From NCBI GenBank assembly GCA_004292515.1, contig RDXB01000035.1:62001-126000 (forward strand): a stretch of DNA of 64,000 nt. Reading direction: 5' to 3'. This document shows, in pieces, positions 53,203 through 61,136 of this stretch. The number at the start of each line of letters is the position of its first letter. The stretch's first letter is position 1. The notes below the pieces were generated by a model. The model had not been told where the DNA came from, did no database searches, and saw nothing but the letters and a program-made list of their open reading frames with translations. The translations under genes were made by a program, and so were the position numbers. This stretch comes from Oscillatoriales cyanobacterium (lineage in GTDB: Bacteria; Cyanobacteriota; Cyanobacteriia; CACIAM-69d).

Positions 53203-53525
53203 CCTCTCCTGCTAATCACACTTCGCTGATCGCGCTTGGGAGCTACTAAAAGGCTGTTTTGAGGAATTAAATTCGATCCCTTTTGATCCCTCACTGACCC
53301 CATTATATCGACACAGCCAAGGGGCTTAAGCCCCTTGCTTTCACAATACTAGGTGATTAGCTCAGTCCCTCAAGCCACTTTTCAGAAAGCTGCTTTGAAA
53401 GTCCAGTGATCACAATCAATTCATACCCAGCGATTCATGCCCAGCGATTCATGCCCAGCGATCGCCCCCCATCCAGTCGATCAGCCTGGTGGATTCACCC
53501 CATTCAGTCTGACTGCTCGGGGTAC
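53203..53525. other. intergenic region with family A core and 14-bp tandem repeat
   Basis: No gene. It contains an isolated family A core at 53318-53337 and three 14-bp copies of TTCAT(G/A)CCCAGCGA at 53420-53433, 53434-53447 and 53448-53461. Confidence 0.6.
53318..53337. repeat. isolated family A palindromic core
   Basis: A perfect CAAGGGGCTTAAGCCCCTTG stands without the usual flanks, 116 bases from the nuclease start. This shows the core can persist, or spread, apart from the full element. Confidence 0.85.
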
Positions 53526-54026
53526 TTATTTGGCCGAACAGTAGGTGTTGACTTCCTGCACTAACTTCTTTTCACTGTTAGCCGCCGATTCACCCGTTTT
53601 GCTAGCAGCAGCCACATCCGCTTGCAATTGCTTCAATTTCTTAGGCGTTTCTGGCGTGGGCTTCTTGTTTTTCTCAATTTCTGTCAGCGCTGTCCCCACT
53701 GAAGCTGAAGCCTCACTCAAATCATTGTAGATTTTGACAAAGCGCCCCTGGAAGCCTTTGAGCTTTTCATCTGCCAATTCCACTGCACTAATCTCCTTCG
53801 ACAAACCACCCAAATCGGTGGAGAGTTTTCTCATGGCAGGGGCATCCATCCCTTTAATACTTTCGCTAATTTGTTGCCCCTTGTTTACGACCGTAATCAG
53901 CTTGTTGCATTGAGCCACTTTACCTTCGCCGCAACCAACCAACAAAACAGCCAGCACCGTAGAAGCAACACCCAAACGAGCGGGGCTGATAGATTTGGCA
54001 ATGCGATCGAACTGGGTTGAAATCAT
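53526..54026 (-). CDS. putative lipoprotein
   Basis: This 166-residue protein has a signal sequence and lipobox LAVLLVGCGEG (Cys at about 32), so it is probably lipid-anchored. The rest is helical and rich in Lys, Glu and Ser (KELAD-like heptads, VELADEKLKGFQGRFVKIYND), suggesting a coiled coil. Single Cys residues at the start (AQCNKL) and end (NTYCSAK) could form a disulphide. The family is unknown. Confidence 0.7.
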   Translation of the reverse strand: MISTQFDRIAKSISPARLGVASTVLAVLLVGCGEGKVAQCNKLITVVNKGQQISESIKGMDAPAMRKLSTDLGGLSKEISAVELADEKLKGFQGRFVKIYNDLSEASASVGTALTEIEKNKKPTPETPKKLKQLQADVAAASKTGESAANSEKKLVQEVNTYCSAK

Positions 54027-54224
54027 GGATTGTTAAATTCCTCAAAACTCAGGCAACGCTCAATCAATCCTTAGTGAAGGAACTGCACCCGGAAAGGGCG
54101 AGTTAGGTTGCATCACCGGGGTTGGCGCTGATGATTCTTGCGTTGGATGCAAGATCATTTCTAGCGATCGGGGCGTGCTGATAGCCTATTCTATGCTCGT
54201 TCTTGATTGCAACTTTGCCCCCTC

Positions 54225-55271
54225 ATGACCCTCGATGCAGACTTTGCGCCCCAATTGCGCCGCGCCGCCGATCGCCTGTTCTCCCTGATCGATCGCTTCA
54301 GTGAAGCACAGGTGTTGGTGGTGGGCGACCTGACCCTCGATGAATTTTTGACGGGGTATGTGGAGCGCATTTCCCGGGAAGCCCCCGTGCCCATCATTCG
54401 CCACGAGCGCACCCGCCAAGTGCCCGGCGGCGGGGCTAATGCGGTCTATAACCTGGCCAAACTGGGGGCAAAAGTACAGGTAGCCGGGTTTGTGGGGGAC
54501 GATGTGCAGGGGCTGGCGATGCGTCAAATCTTTGAGGCAGCAGGCATTGACACCACGGGGGCACTGGTGGAGGCGGCGCGACCCACGGTGACAAAGACGC
54601 GGATTTCAGCCCATTCACGCCAGTCCGTCACCCAACAGATTGTCCGGTTCGATCGCAAGTCTGACGATCCTCCCACGGCGGCCGACTGCGATCGTCTGGC
54701 GGCGTTTGTGGCCGATCGCGCTCCCCGGGCCCAGGCGGTGGTTTGCTCGGACTATGGCGATGGGGTGTTTTCCAGCGGTGTGATCCAAGCAGCCCTAACC
54801 GGACAGCCCGTGATCGTCGATGCCCAAAAGGATCTGACCCGCTACCGGGGAGCCACTTGGTTCACGCCCAACCTGCCGGAAGCGGAACGGGAAGCGGGCT
54901 TTGGGATCACCAATCAAGAGAGTCTGCTGAAGGCGGGGGCAACGCTGCTGGCCAAAACCGAGGCGGAGTATGTGTTGATCACCTGTGGTGAGTCGGGGAT
55001 GAGCTTGTTTGGGCGATCGGGCGAAATTTCCCACATTCCCGCCTTCAACCGGGCAGAGGTGTTTGATGTGACCGGCGCGGGCGACACGGTGGTGGCGGCC
55101 CTGACCTTGGGCTATGTGTTGGGAGCCACACCTTGGGAAGCGGCGGTGCTGGGCAACTTGGCTGCCAGCCTAGTGGTGCGCCACATCGGCACGGCCACCA
55201 CCAGCCGGGATGAAATGAAACGGGCCTTGAAAGCTATGCTCGATCGCCATGATGGTGCTGACTTCACCTAG
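54225..55271 (+). CDS. PfkB-family carbohydrate kinase, RfaE1/HldE-domain-like
   Basis: This 348-residue kinase matches the RfaE1 (D-glycero-beta-D-manno-heptose-7-phosphate kinase) subgroup of PfkB. Visible motifs are VLVVGDLTLDEFLTGYVERI, PVPIIRHE, PGGGANAVYNLAKLGAKV and VTGAGDTVVAALTLG (anion hole and catalytic Asp). The adenylyltransferase half of bifunctional HldE is absent, so this is a stand-alone kinase. It would supply ADP-heptose or a related sugar for lipopolysaccharide. ATG 54225 is chosen over an upstream TTG. Confidence 0.85.
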   Translation: MTLDADFAPQLRRAADRLFSLIDRFSEAQVLVVGDLTLDEFLTGYVERISREAPVPIIRHERTRQVPGGGANAVYNLAKLGAKVQVAGFVGDDVQGLAMRQIFEAAGIDTTGALVEAARPTVTKTRISAHSRQSVTQQIVRFDRKSDDPPTAADCDRLAAFVADRAPRAQAVVCSDYGDGVFSSGVIQAALTGQPVIVDAQKDLTRYRGATWFTPNLPEAEREAGFGITNQESLLKAGATLLAKTEAEYVLITCGESGMSLFGRSGEISHIPAFNRAEVFDVTGAGDTVVAALTLGYVLGATPWEAAVLGNLAASLVVRHIGTATTSRDEMKRALKAMLDRHDGADFT

Positions 55272-55310
55272 CCCAAACCTGCCTAGGCTGTTAAACCAAT
55301 AGCTACCAGA

Positions 55311-55330
55311 CAAGGGGCTTAAGCCCCTTG
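55311..55330. repeat. isolated family A palindromic core
   Basis: A perfect CAAGGGGCTTAAGCCCCTTG lies 40 bases after the kinase stop, followed by TTCGCGC. CAGTTCCAACACAAA occurs twice just beyond (about 55343-55370). It may serve as a hairpin terminator in this position. Confidence 0.85.
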
Positions 55331-55468
55331 TTCGCGCATAGTTCCAACACAAACACAGTTCCAACACAAAAGAACCAGAGTTTTGGCAATTTGATAACAA
55401 CTTCTTAGCCCTCTACTCCCATAGTAGCTAATACTTGACAAGTAGCTAAAGATACTTTCAAAAACCTT

Positions 55469-56503
55469 TTAGGTATCAGTACTTTCTGCCCTACGGATCA
55501 TCTGTTCAACCTCCTGAGTAGCATTCAGACGCACAAGCTGCATTTCTGGGTGCTGTCTTTTAAAAACTCGAAAAACTTCATCTGCAAATGCTTGTCCGAC
55601 TGCATCTACTCCAGCAAAATCAAAGACCACCACCTTAAATTTGTCAACACCAGCCAGTAATCGTTTTGCTTGGGAGCGTGAAACTAACTTTTCATTCCCG
55701 TATTGGGCAAGACGAACCGGTACTACCGTTTTCGTAAAAGCATAGTCATCGCCCGACGAAAAACCATCAAATACCTGCTTAGAAGTTCTCGAAATATTAT
55801 TATTTAGCTTCATAGAAACTGTCGTCCCAGATTGAAAATCACCTTCTTCTAAGATCCAATCTTCTGCCTTGCTGAACTGATGTGAAAAATAGACACTTCC
55901 AGACAGAATCGCAAATTCATCAAACATCCGTGACGTAAAAAAGATTCCTTGACCAGTGTGACGTTCTGGGTCAGTCGTCAACTTACCCTTTGCTAATTCA
56001 AGGACTGCGTGGCGCTCGTCATGCAGATACAGCTCTCTCTGAATCTTTTTAAAAATCCCTTCTCCATTATCAAGAATGATGATTTGGGTATCGATCGCTG
56101 TTCTTTCCAATTGAACAATGATCGTTTGACCAGATGAGTGATCTATAGCGTTATTAAACATTTCGGTAAACCCATAAACCCAAATGTCTCTAACATTATC
56201 TGGTAGATCATTGATCAAAGGTCTGATGTCTGAATTCCAAACGATATCTTCTGCAAGATTGCTATTTAAATCATAGACTTTTATCCATTGAGCTTGTGGA
56301 TGAAGTTGATATTTCCTGTTCCTTGTAGAACCTGTAACTACAAGTGCTTTTTGCTCAACCAGGTGTTGAATATGTTTATTGATTGCTTGTCTGCTGATGC
56401 TAAATTCTTGAGCTGCCAAAGTCGCTACATCACTTGGATATTTTTCAACATTTTCCAAGATGAATTGGCGAATCTGCTCACCCCGCTTTCGAACTTGTGA
56501 CAT
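55469..56503 (-). CDS. wHTH - GHKL ATPase - DUF4325 (STAS-like) fusion regulator
   Basis: This is a 344-residue, three-part protein. Residues 1-70 form a winged helix (FSISRQAINKHIQHLVEQKA). Residues about 80-235 form a histidine-kinase-like GHKL ATPase: N box EMFNNAIDHS (Glu114, Asn117-118), DNGEGI (145-150), and GQGIFFTSRMFDEF (184-197). Residues about 255-340 match DUF4325 (VVVFDFAGVDAVGQAFADEVF), a STAS-like fold. There is no dimerisation/phospho-His motif, so it is not a sensor kinase. The gene is visibly AT-richer than its neighbours, suggesting transfer. It may be a nucleotide-switched transcription regulator. Confidence 0.8.
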   Translation of the reverse strand: MSQVRKRGEQIRQFILENVEKYPSDVATLAAQEFSISRQAINKHIQHLVEQKALVVTGSTRNRKYQLHPQAQWIKVYDLNSNLAEDIVWNSDIRPLINDLPDNVRDIWVYGFTEMFNNAIDHSSGQTIIVQLERTAIDTQIIILDNGEGIFKKIQRELYLHDERHAVLELAKGKLTTDPERHTGQGIFFTSRMFDEFAILSGSVYFSHQFSKAEDWILEEGDFQSGTTVSMKLNNNISRTSKQVFDGFSSGDDYAFTKTVVPVRLAQYGNEKLVSRSQAKRLLAGVDKFKVVVFDFAGVDAVGQAFADEVFRVFKRQHPEMQLVRLNATQEVEQMIRRAESTDT

Positions 56504-56782
56504 TGCTCTTCAAGCCTTGTTTGTCGATCTTGCGTGGATGTATTGTCAACTTGAATATGCTTAATTGTCAACTTATCATGTCAACTCATCACAAAACATA
56601 GGTTAATCTGATGCCTTACATTGGTCAAAGCAATACAGGATGCAGGCCTTATGCGTTTCGACATCGACTGGACTACAACGCTCAATACAGCTCTAGCCCT
56701 GTGATTGTTGATGGTTGGTTCCTGTCTGGTAGGTTTTGTTTGTTGATCTTGACCTGCGACCCCTGACCTGAATTCACCCACC
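56504..56782. other. AT-rich spacer between the fusion regulator and rmlB
   Basis: No gene. Short repeats of TTGTCAACTT(G/A) occur at about 56546-56585. The composition is as AT-rich as in the preceding gene and returns to GC-rich at rmlB, so the transferred segment may end here. Confidence 0.45.
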
Positions 56783-57898
56783 ATGACTGACTCGATCGCC
56801 CGTTCCCCTCGCCGCATCATCATCACGGGTGGTGCGGGCTTCATTGGTTCCAACTTTGTCCGCCATTGGTGCGATCGCTATCCGGGCGATCGGGTGGTGG
56901 TGCTCGATGCCCTGACCTACGCGGGCAACCGGGCCACGTTGGCGGATTTGGAAGCGGCCGATCGCCTGCGGTTTGTCCAAGGCGACATCACCGATCGCGC
57001 TTTGATCGATCAGCTCCTAGGCGAAGAACAAATCGACACGATCGCCCACTTCGCCGCCGAATCCCACGTCGATCGCTCCATTCTCGGCCCCGGCGCATTT
57101 GTGCAAACCAACGTGGTCGGCACTTTCACCCTGCTAGAAGCCTTCCGCCAACATTGGCTGGCAGCAGACAAGCCGGCCGATTGGCGCTTTTTGCACGTCT
57201 CCACCGATGAGGTCTACGGCTCCCTGGGCGAAGACGATCCCGCCTTCAGCGAAACCACGCCCTACGCACCCAACAGCCCCTATTCCGCCTCCAAGGCCGG
57301 CAGCGACCACCTAGCCCGCGCCTACTTCCACACCTACGGGATGCCGACGATCATCACCAACTGCTCCAACAATTACGGCCCCTACCATTTCCCGGAAAAG
57401 CTGATCCCCTTGATGTGCATCAACATCCTGCTGGGCAAGCCGCTGCCGGTCTATGGCGATGGGCAAAACATCCGCGACTGGCTCTATGTGGAAGATCACT
57501 GCAGCGGGATCGATGTGGCGATCCACAAGGGCCAACCGGGCGAGGCCTACAACATTGGCGGCAACAATGAGGTGCGGAATTTAGATCTCGTGAAGTTGCT
57601 GTGCCAGTTGATGGATGAGCTGGCCCCGCAGCATGGCTGGAGCTTGCCAACCCAGCCGAGCAGCAGCCTGATTACCTTCGTGACCGATCGCCCCGGCCAC
57701 GATCGCCGCTATGCGATTAATGCCGAAAAAATCCGCATCGAGCTGGGTTGGGAACCGTCGGTGACGGTCGAGGAGGGCCTGCGCCGCACGGTGACTTGGT
57801 ATCTCACGAACCGGGCCTGGTGGGAACCGCTGCTGTCGGCCGATTACCAAACCTATTACCAGAAGATGTACGATCGCCGCCCGGAAGCAGTGAGCTAG
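56783..57898 (+). CDS. rmlB: dTDP-glucose 4,6-dehydratase
   Basis: This 371-residue extended short-chain dehydrogenase converts dTDP-glucose to dTDP-4-keto-6-deoxyglucose for rhamnose synthesis. Motifs are [17 protein letters not shown] (NAD loop), [18 protein letters not shown] (catalytic Asp-Glu), [15 protein letters not shown] (Tyr and Lys) and [19 protein letters not shown]. The other rml genes are not adjacent. It stands between an AT-rich gene and a membrane protein gene, with HIP1-like sites in the coding region. Confidence 0.96.
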   Translation: MTDSIARSPRRIIITGGAGFIGSNFVRHWCDRYPGDRVVVLDALTYAGNRATLADLEAADRLRFVQGDITDRALIDQLLGEEQIDTIAHFAAESHVDRSILGPGAFVQTNVVGTFTLLEAFRQHWLAADKPADWRFLHVSTDEVYGSLGEDDPAFSETTPYAPNSPYSASKAGSDHLARAYFHTYGMPTIITNCSNNYGPYHFPEKLIPLMCINILLGKPLPVYGDGQNIRDWLYVEDHCSGIDVAIHKGQPGEAYNIGGNNEVRNLDLVKLLCQLMDELAPQHGWSLPTQPSSSLITFVTDRPGHDRRYAINAEKIRIELGWEPSVTVEEGLRRTVTWYLTNRAWWEPLLSADYQTYYQKMYDRRPEAVS

Positions 57899-58020
57899 GA
57901 ATGGTCTAGGAGTGAGCTAGGAGTGGGCTAGGGGGCGATCTCGCCTTTAACCCCAACACCATCTGGATCGGTTAGCTTGATAGGCGAGTTGTCCGACCAC
58001 CCATCCCGGATTTTGTGCTG

Positions 58021-58701
58021 ATGGCGATCGCTCCGAAGCCTGTCCTGACCCGACCCACTGCCCCCCGCTTGCGATCGCTGCCCCAGACCTACGGTGCAAT
58101 CAGCGTGGCCTTGGGGGGCTGGGCGGGGTTGTTGTTGTGGCGAGGGTTGCGGCCCGTGGTTTGGCTGGGCGGCGCGATCGCCACGGGGATCATGCTGGGC
58201 TGGTGGGTGCTGGAGGTGCGGCGGCTGCCGTTGCCGCAGGTCAGTGAGGATTTGCTGGATACAGCGGGGTTAGATCAACAGCTCGTGGCCCTAGAACCGC
58301 TGGCCGGTCAGTCGGCAACCGCCCAGCGCCTTTGGGCAACGGTGGTGCAAGAGATGCGATCGCTGCGGATGGCGGCGGCGGATATTGCCCAGCGGGACTC
58401 GTCGTTGGTGCCAGATTTGTATGAGGCGATCGTCACGGGATTGGGACTGGCCGAGCAGGCCATGAAAGCCACCGCTGCGATCGAAACGGTGCAAACGGCC
58501 GCCTACCGCGATCGGGCACGCAGCCAACAGCAAGAGGCGATCGGTCGTTTAAATGCCGCTTGCACAGCCATGACCGAATTGCGGGATAGCCTGGTCTTGG
58601 GGGAAATTGCCACCCAAGATGGGCGATCGTCCCTGCCAGCCCGCTTGAGTCTAATCGTGGAAGAGAATCGGGCAGCCCTCCAACGACAATCCAGCTCGTG
58701 A
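58021..58701 (+). CDS. membrane protein of unknown function
   Basis: This 226-residue protein has a basic N-terminus, then two hydrophobic helices (AISVALGGWAGLLLWRG and VVWLGGAIATGIMLGWWVL). A cytoplasmic helical region follows (TAQRLWATVVQEMRSLRMAAADI, AIGRLNAACTAMTELRDSL). I recognise no family. A GTG at 58015 is an alternative start. Degenerate ATTGGGATAGT repeats follow its stop (about 58698-58752). Confidence 0.55.
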   Translation: MAIAPKPVLTRPTAPRLRSLPQTYGAISVALGGWAGLLLWRGLRPVVWLGGAIATGIMLGWWVLEVRRLPLPQVSEDLLDTAGLDQQLVALEPLAGQSATAQRLWATVVQEMRSLRMAAADIAQRDSSLVPDLYEAIVTGLGLAEQAMKATAAIETVQTAAYRDRARSQQQEAIGRLNAACTAMTELRDSLVLGEIATQDGRSSLPARLSLIVEENRAALQRQSSS

Positions 58702-58804
58702 TTGGGATAGTAATTGGGATGGTGCTGGGATGGTGACTGGGATAGTGATTTGGATGCATTGCAATTGATTGGGACATCGACTTTAGGATTGTTGAGGCAA
58801 GCCC

Positions 58805-60577
58805 ATGCTGTTCAAACACCGCCGACTACCCAAGCGAAAATTCAAGCGACAAGTGTGGTCAATTGTTTTTGCAATTAGTGCTTGTATCACGGTTTTAACG
58901 GCCTGTTTGGGCGGTGGTATTTCGGAAGCCAAAAGCTTTGATGACGCGGTGAATATTCTGAGCAGTCAGGTGATGCCCAAAATCACCGTTCAGGATGAAT
59001 TGATCAGTGATGCGGCGGCCGCTCGCTATTCCGTGGAAGGCATTGCTGACCCGCTGCCGGACTTGGCAGATTTTCCGATTTTTGCGGCTAAACCCGCCGG
59101 TAATGCTGAGATTTATGTGGAGATTTTTGGCTCCACTGAAAAGTCGAATGCCGAACGCACCGATAGCCGTTGGCTCGTGGATGTGGCAGAAGGGTTCAAC
59201 CAAAAAAATGTGGCGATCGGAGGCAAACCCGTACGCATAGGGATACGGCGCATTGATTCCGGTGCGGGGATGCGTTTGCTAGGGGCGGGTCAAGCCAAAC
59301 CAGCCGCCTATTCGCCTTCTAATGATCTGTGGTTGGCGCTGCTCCAGGAAAGTGGTGTGGCCTTTGAGCCAGTGGCCGATCGCCTAGTGCCCAACTCGAT
59401 CGGCTTTGTGTTGCGGGGTGAGGTTTATCAACAACTAGCCGCTGCCGGCCCCGTCACGTTCGACAGTATTTTGAATGCGATCACGGCGGGTAAAATCACG
59501 ATCGGCTATCCCAATCCCTACCGCAGTTCCACAGCACTCAATCTGATGTATGCGCTGTTTTGGCGCGCCGCAGGACGCAATCAAGCGGGTGGATTGCTGA
59601 CCGAGCAAGATATTCGATCGCAACAGGTCGCGTCAGTTTTTGAGCAGTTTCAAAAACAAGTGCTGATCGCCACCAATACGTCACCGGAATTGCAGGATAT
59701 TTTCTTGCGAGATAAATCGACCTTGCAAGCTTTCCCACTGGAATATCAAAACTACCAAACCATCCAAAAGATGCCCGGGTTTGAGCAAACCAAATTTGTG
59801 CCGCTGGGCTTGCCCCACACCAATCCGTTGGTGAGTTTTGCTTGGACAACCCCTGACCAAAAAGCTGCCCTCAAGGCCTTTGCCGAATTTGCTCGATCGC
59901 CCGAAATGCAAAAGCTAGCGACAGCAACGGGCTTTGTGGAAACGGACTACACCAAAGCGGGCAAATTTCCCCCCCTCAACCCTTCCGGCAAGATTCTGAA
60001 AGCGATCCAAGCCCAATGGAAACGGGGCAAAGATGTGGGTAAAACGGTCTATTTAATGACGGTGGTGGATACGAGCGGCTCGATGGATGGTGAACCGATC
60101 AAGGCAGTTCAAGCCGGATTAAAGGCCGCCACCACCCAGATTAATGCGGGCAATCAAGTGGGGCTGGTGACCTTTAGTGATCAGGTGGTGCGAAGGCTGG
60201 CTCTGGCCCCGTTCGATCGCTTGCAACATCAGAAATTTTTGGCGGCGATCGAAAGTCTGCGCGCCGATGGTGGAACGGCTATGTACGACGGGTTAATGGT
60301 GGCGCTCAACGAGTTGGTTGCCAAAAAGAAAGCTGATCCCAATGGTCGTTTTTACGTGATTGTCTTAAGCGACGGGGATTCTAATACGGGCTTTAGTTTG
60401 TCGGATGTGCAAAGCCTCATTGCCCAAAGTGGAATTCGGGTTTATCCGATCGCCTATGGAGATGTGGATAAAAATCAATTGGAAGCGATCGCAGCCCTGC
60501 GGGAATCGACTGTACAAACGGGCGATCCCAAAACCGTTCGTGACCTGCTCAAGGGGCTATTTGAAACCAATCTCTAG
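58805..60577 (+). CDS. lipoprotein with substrate-binding-like domain fused to VWA domain
   Basis: This 590-residue protein has a signal and lipobox region (VLTACLGGG, Cys at about 34). Residues about 75-395 resemble a periplasmic extracellular-solute-binding fold (AEIYVEIFGSTEKSN, NPYRSSTALNLMYALFWRAA, QAFPLEYQNYQ). Residues about 415-585 form a VWA domain with a complete MIDAS motif (DTSGSMDG, GTAMYDG, VLSDGDSN). Substrate-binding/VWA fusions occur in some bacteria, but their ligand and partner are unknown. A small membrane protein gene follows 40 bases later and could be a partner. Confidence 0.8.
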   Translation: MLFKHRRLPKRKFKRQVWSIVFAISACITVLTACLGGGISEAKSFDDAVNILSSQVMPKITVQDELISDAAAARYSVEGIADPLPDLADFPIFAAKPAGNAEIYVEIFGSTEKSNAERTDSRWLVDVAEGFNQKNVAIGGKPVRIGIRRIDSGAGMRLLGAGQAKPAAYSPSNDLWLALLQESGVAFEPVADRLVPNSIGFVLRGEVYQQLAAAGPVTFDSILNAITAGKITIGYPNPYRSSTALNLMYALFWRAAGRNQAGGLLTEQDIRSQQVASVFEQFQKQVLIATNTSPELQDIFLRDKSTLQAFPLEYQNYQTIQKMPGFEQTKFVPLGLPHTNPLVSFAWTTPDQKAALKAFAEFARSPEMQKLATATGFVETDYTKAGKFPPLNPSGKILKAIQAQWKRGKDVGKTVYLMTVVDTSGSMDGEPIKAVQAGLKAATTQINAGNQVGLVTFSDQVVRRLALAPFDRLQHQKFLAAIESLRADGGTAMYDGLMVALNELVAKKKADPNGRFYVIVLSDGDSNTGFSLSDVQSLIAQSGIRVYPIAYGDVDKNQLEAIAALRESTVQTGDPKTVRDLLKGLFETNL

Positions 60578-60617
60578 GCGACTAATCTCTAGGCAAAGTA
60601 GAGGACAAACCAACCAC

Positions 60618-61037
60618 ATGCAATCGATCGACTGGGCGTTTTTCAGAACCCTTACCGTGGGGTTGGGTGGTTTTGGGTTAGCCGGCCTGGTTATTGGCTG
60701 GATGATGCCCACGATGCGAGTGGCGATCGTAGTCGATCGCGCATTTTGTGCGCCTAATCAATGGCAATCGACAACAGCAACCTACCGCGATCGCTACCAA
60801 GCCCACCAACAAAAGGCGATCAAAATTGAGCGCGTAATTTTAGTCGGCGACTTAGGCGAAGAACGCTTGCCCCAGTTACCCACACCGGAGGACTTCGCCA
60901 AGATTGCTACCTTTGGGCGATCAAACCGTGCTGCCCTGGCTAAATGGCAACAAAGTCAACCACAATCCCCTGACTTGCAAGGTATCCGCATTCAGATGTT
61001 GGGCTGTGGCGAAGGTACTCAATCAACACCACAGTAA
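60618..61037 (+). CDS. small membrane-anchored protein downstream of the VWA lipoprotein
   Basis: This 139-residue protein has one N-terminal helix (TVGLGGFGLAGLVIGWMM). A polar domain follows with VAIVVDRAFCAPNQW and a later CGEGTQ, two Cys that may pair outside the membrane. ATG 60618 is preceded by CAAACCAACC, a weak site. I recognise no family. The close spacing to the VWA lipoprotein gene (40 bases) suggests an operon. Confidence 0.6.
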   Translation: MQSIDWAFFRTLTVGLGGFGLAGLVIGWMMPTMRVAIVVDRAFCAPNQWQSTTATYRDRYQAHQQKAIKIERVILVGDLGEERLPQLPTPEDFAKIATFGRSNRAALAKWQQSQPQSPDLQGIRIQMLGCGEGTQSTPQ

Positions 61038-61136
61038 GGTGGCAAACCTTGGTGGAGTTTGGGGCAGTTTGGGCGGGAGCTGGGTGGCTAGCAAGGTTGC
61101 CAAAACCACCAACCCAACTAGGTGTTGTTTAGTTGT

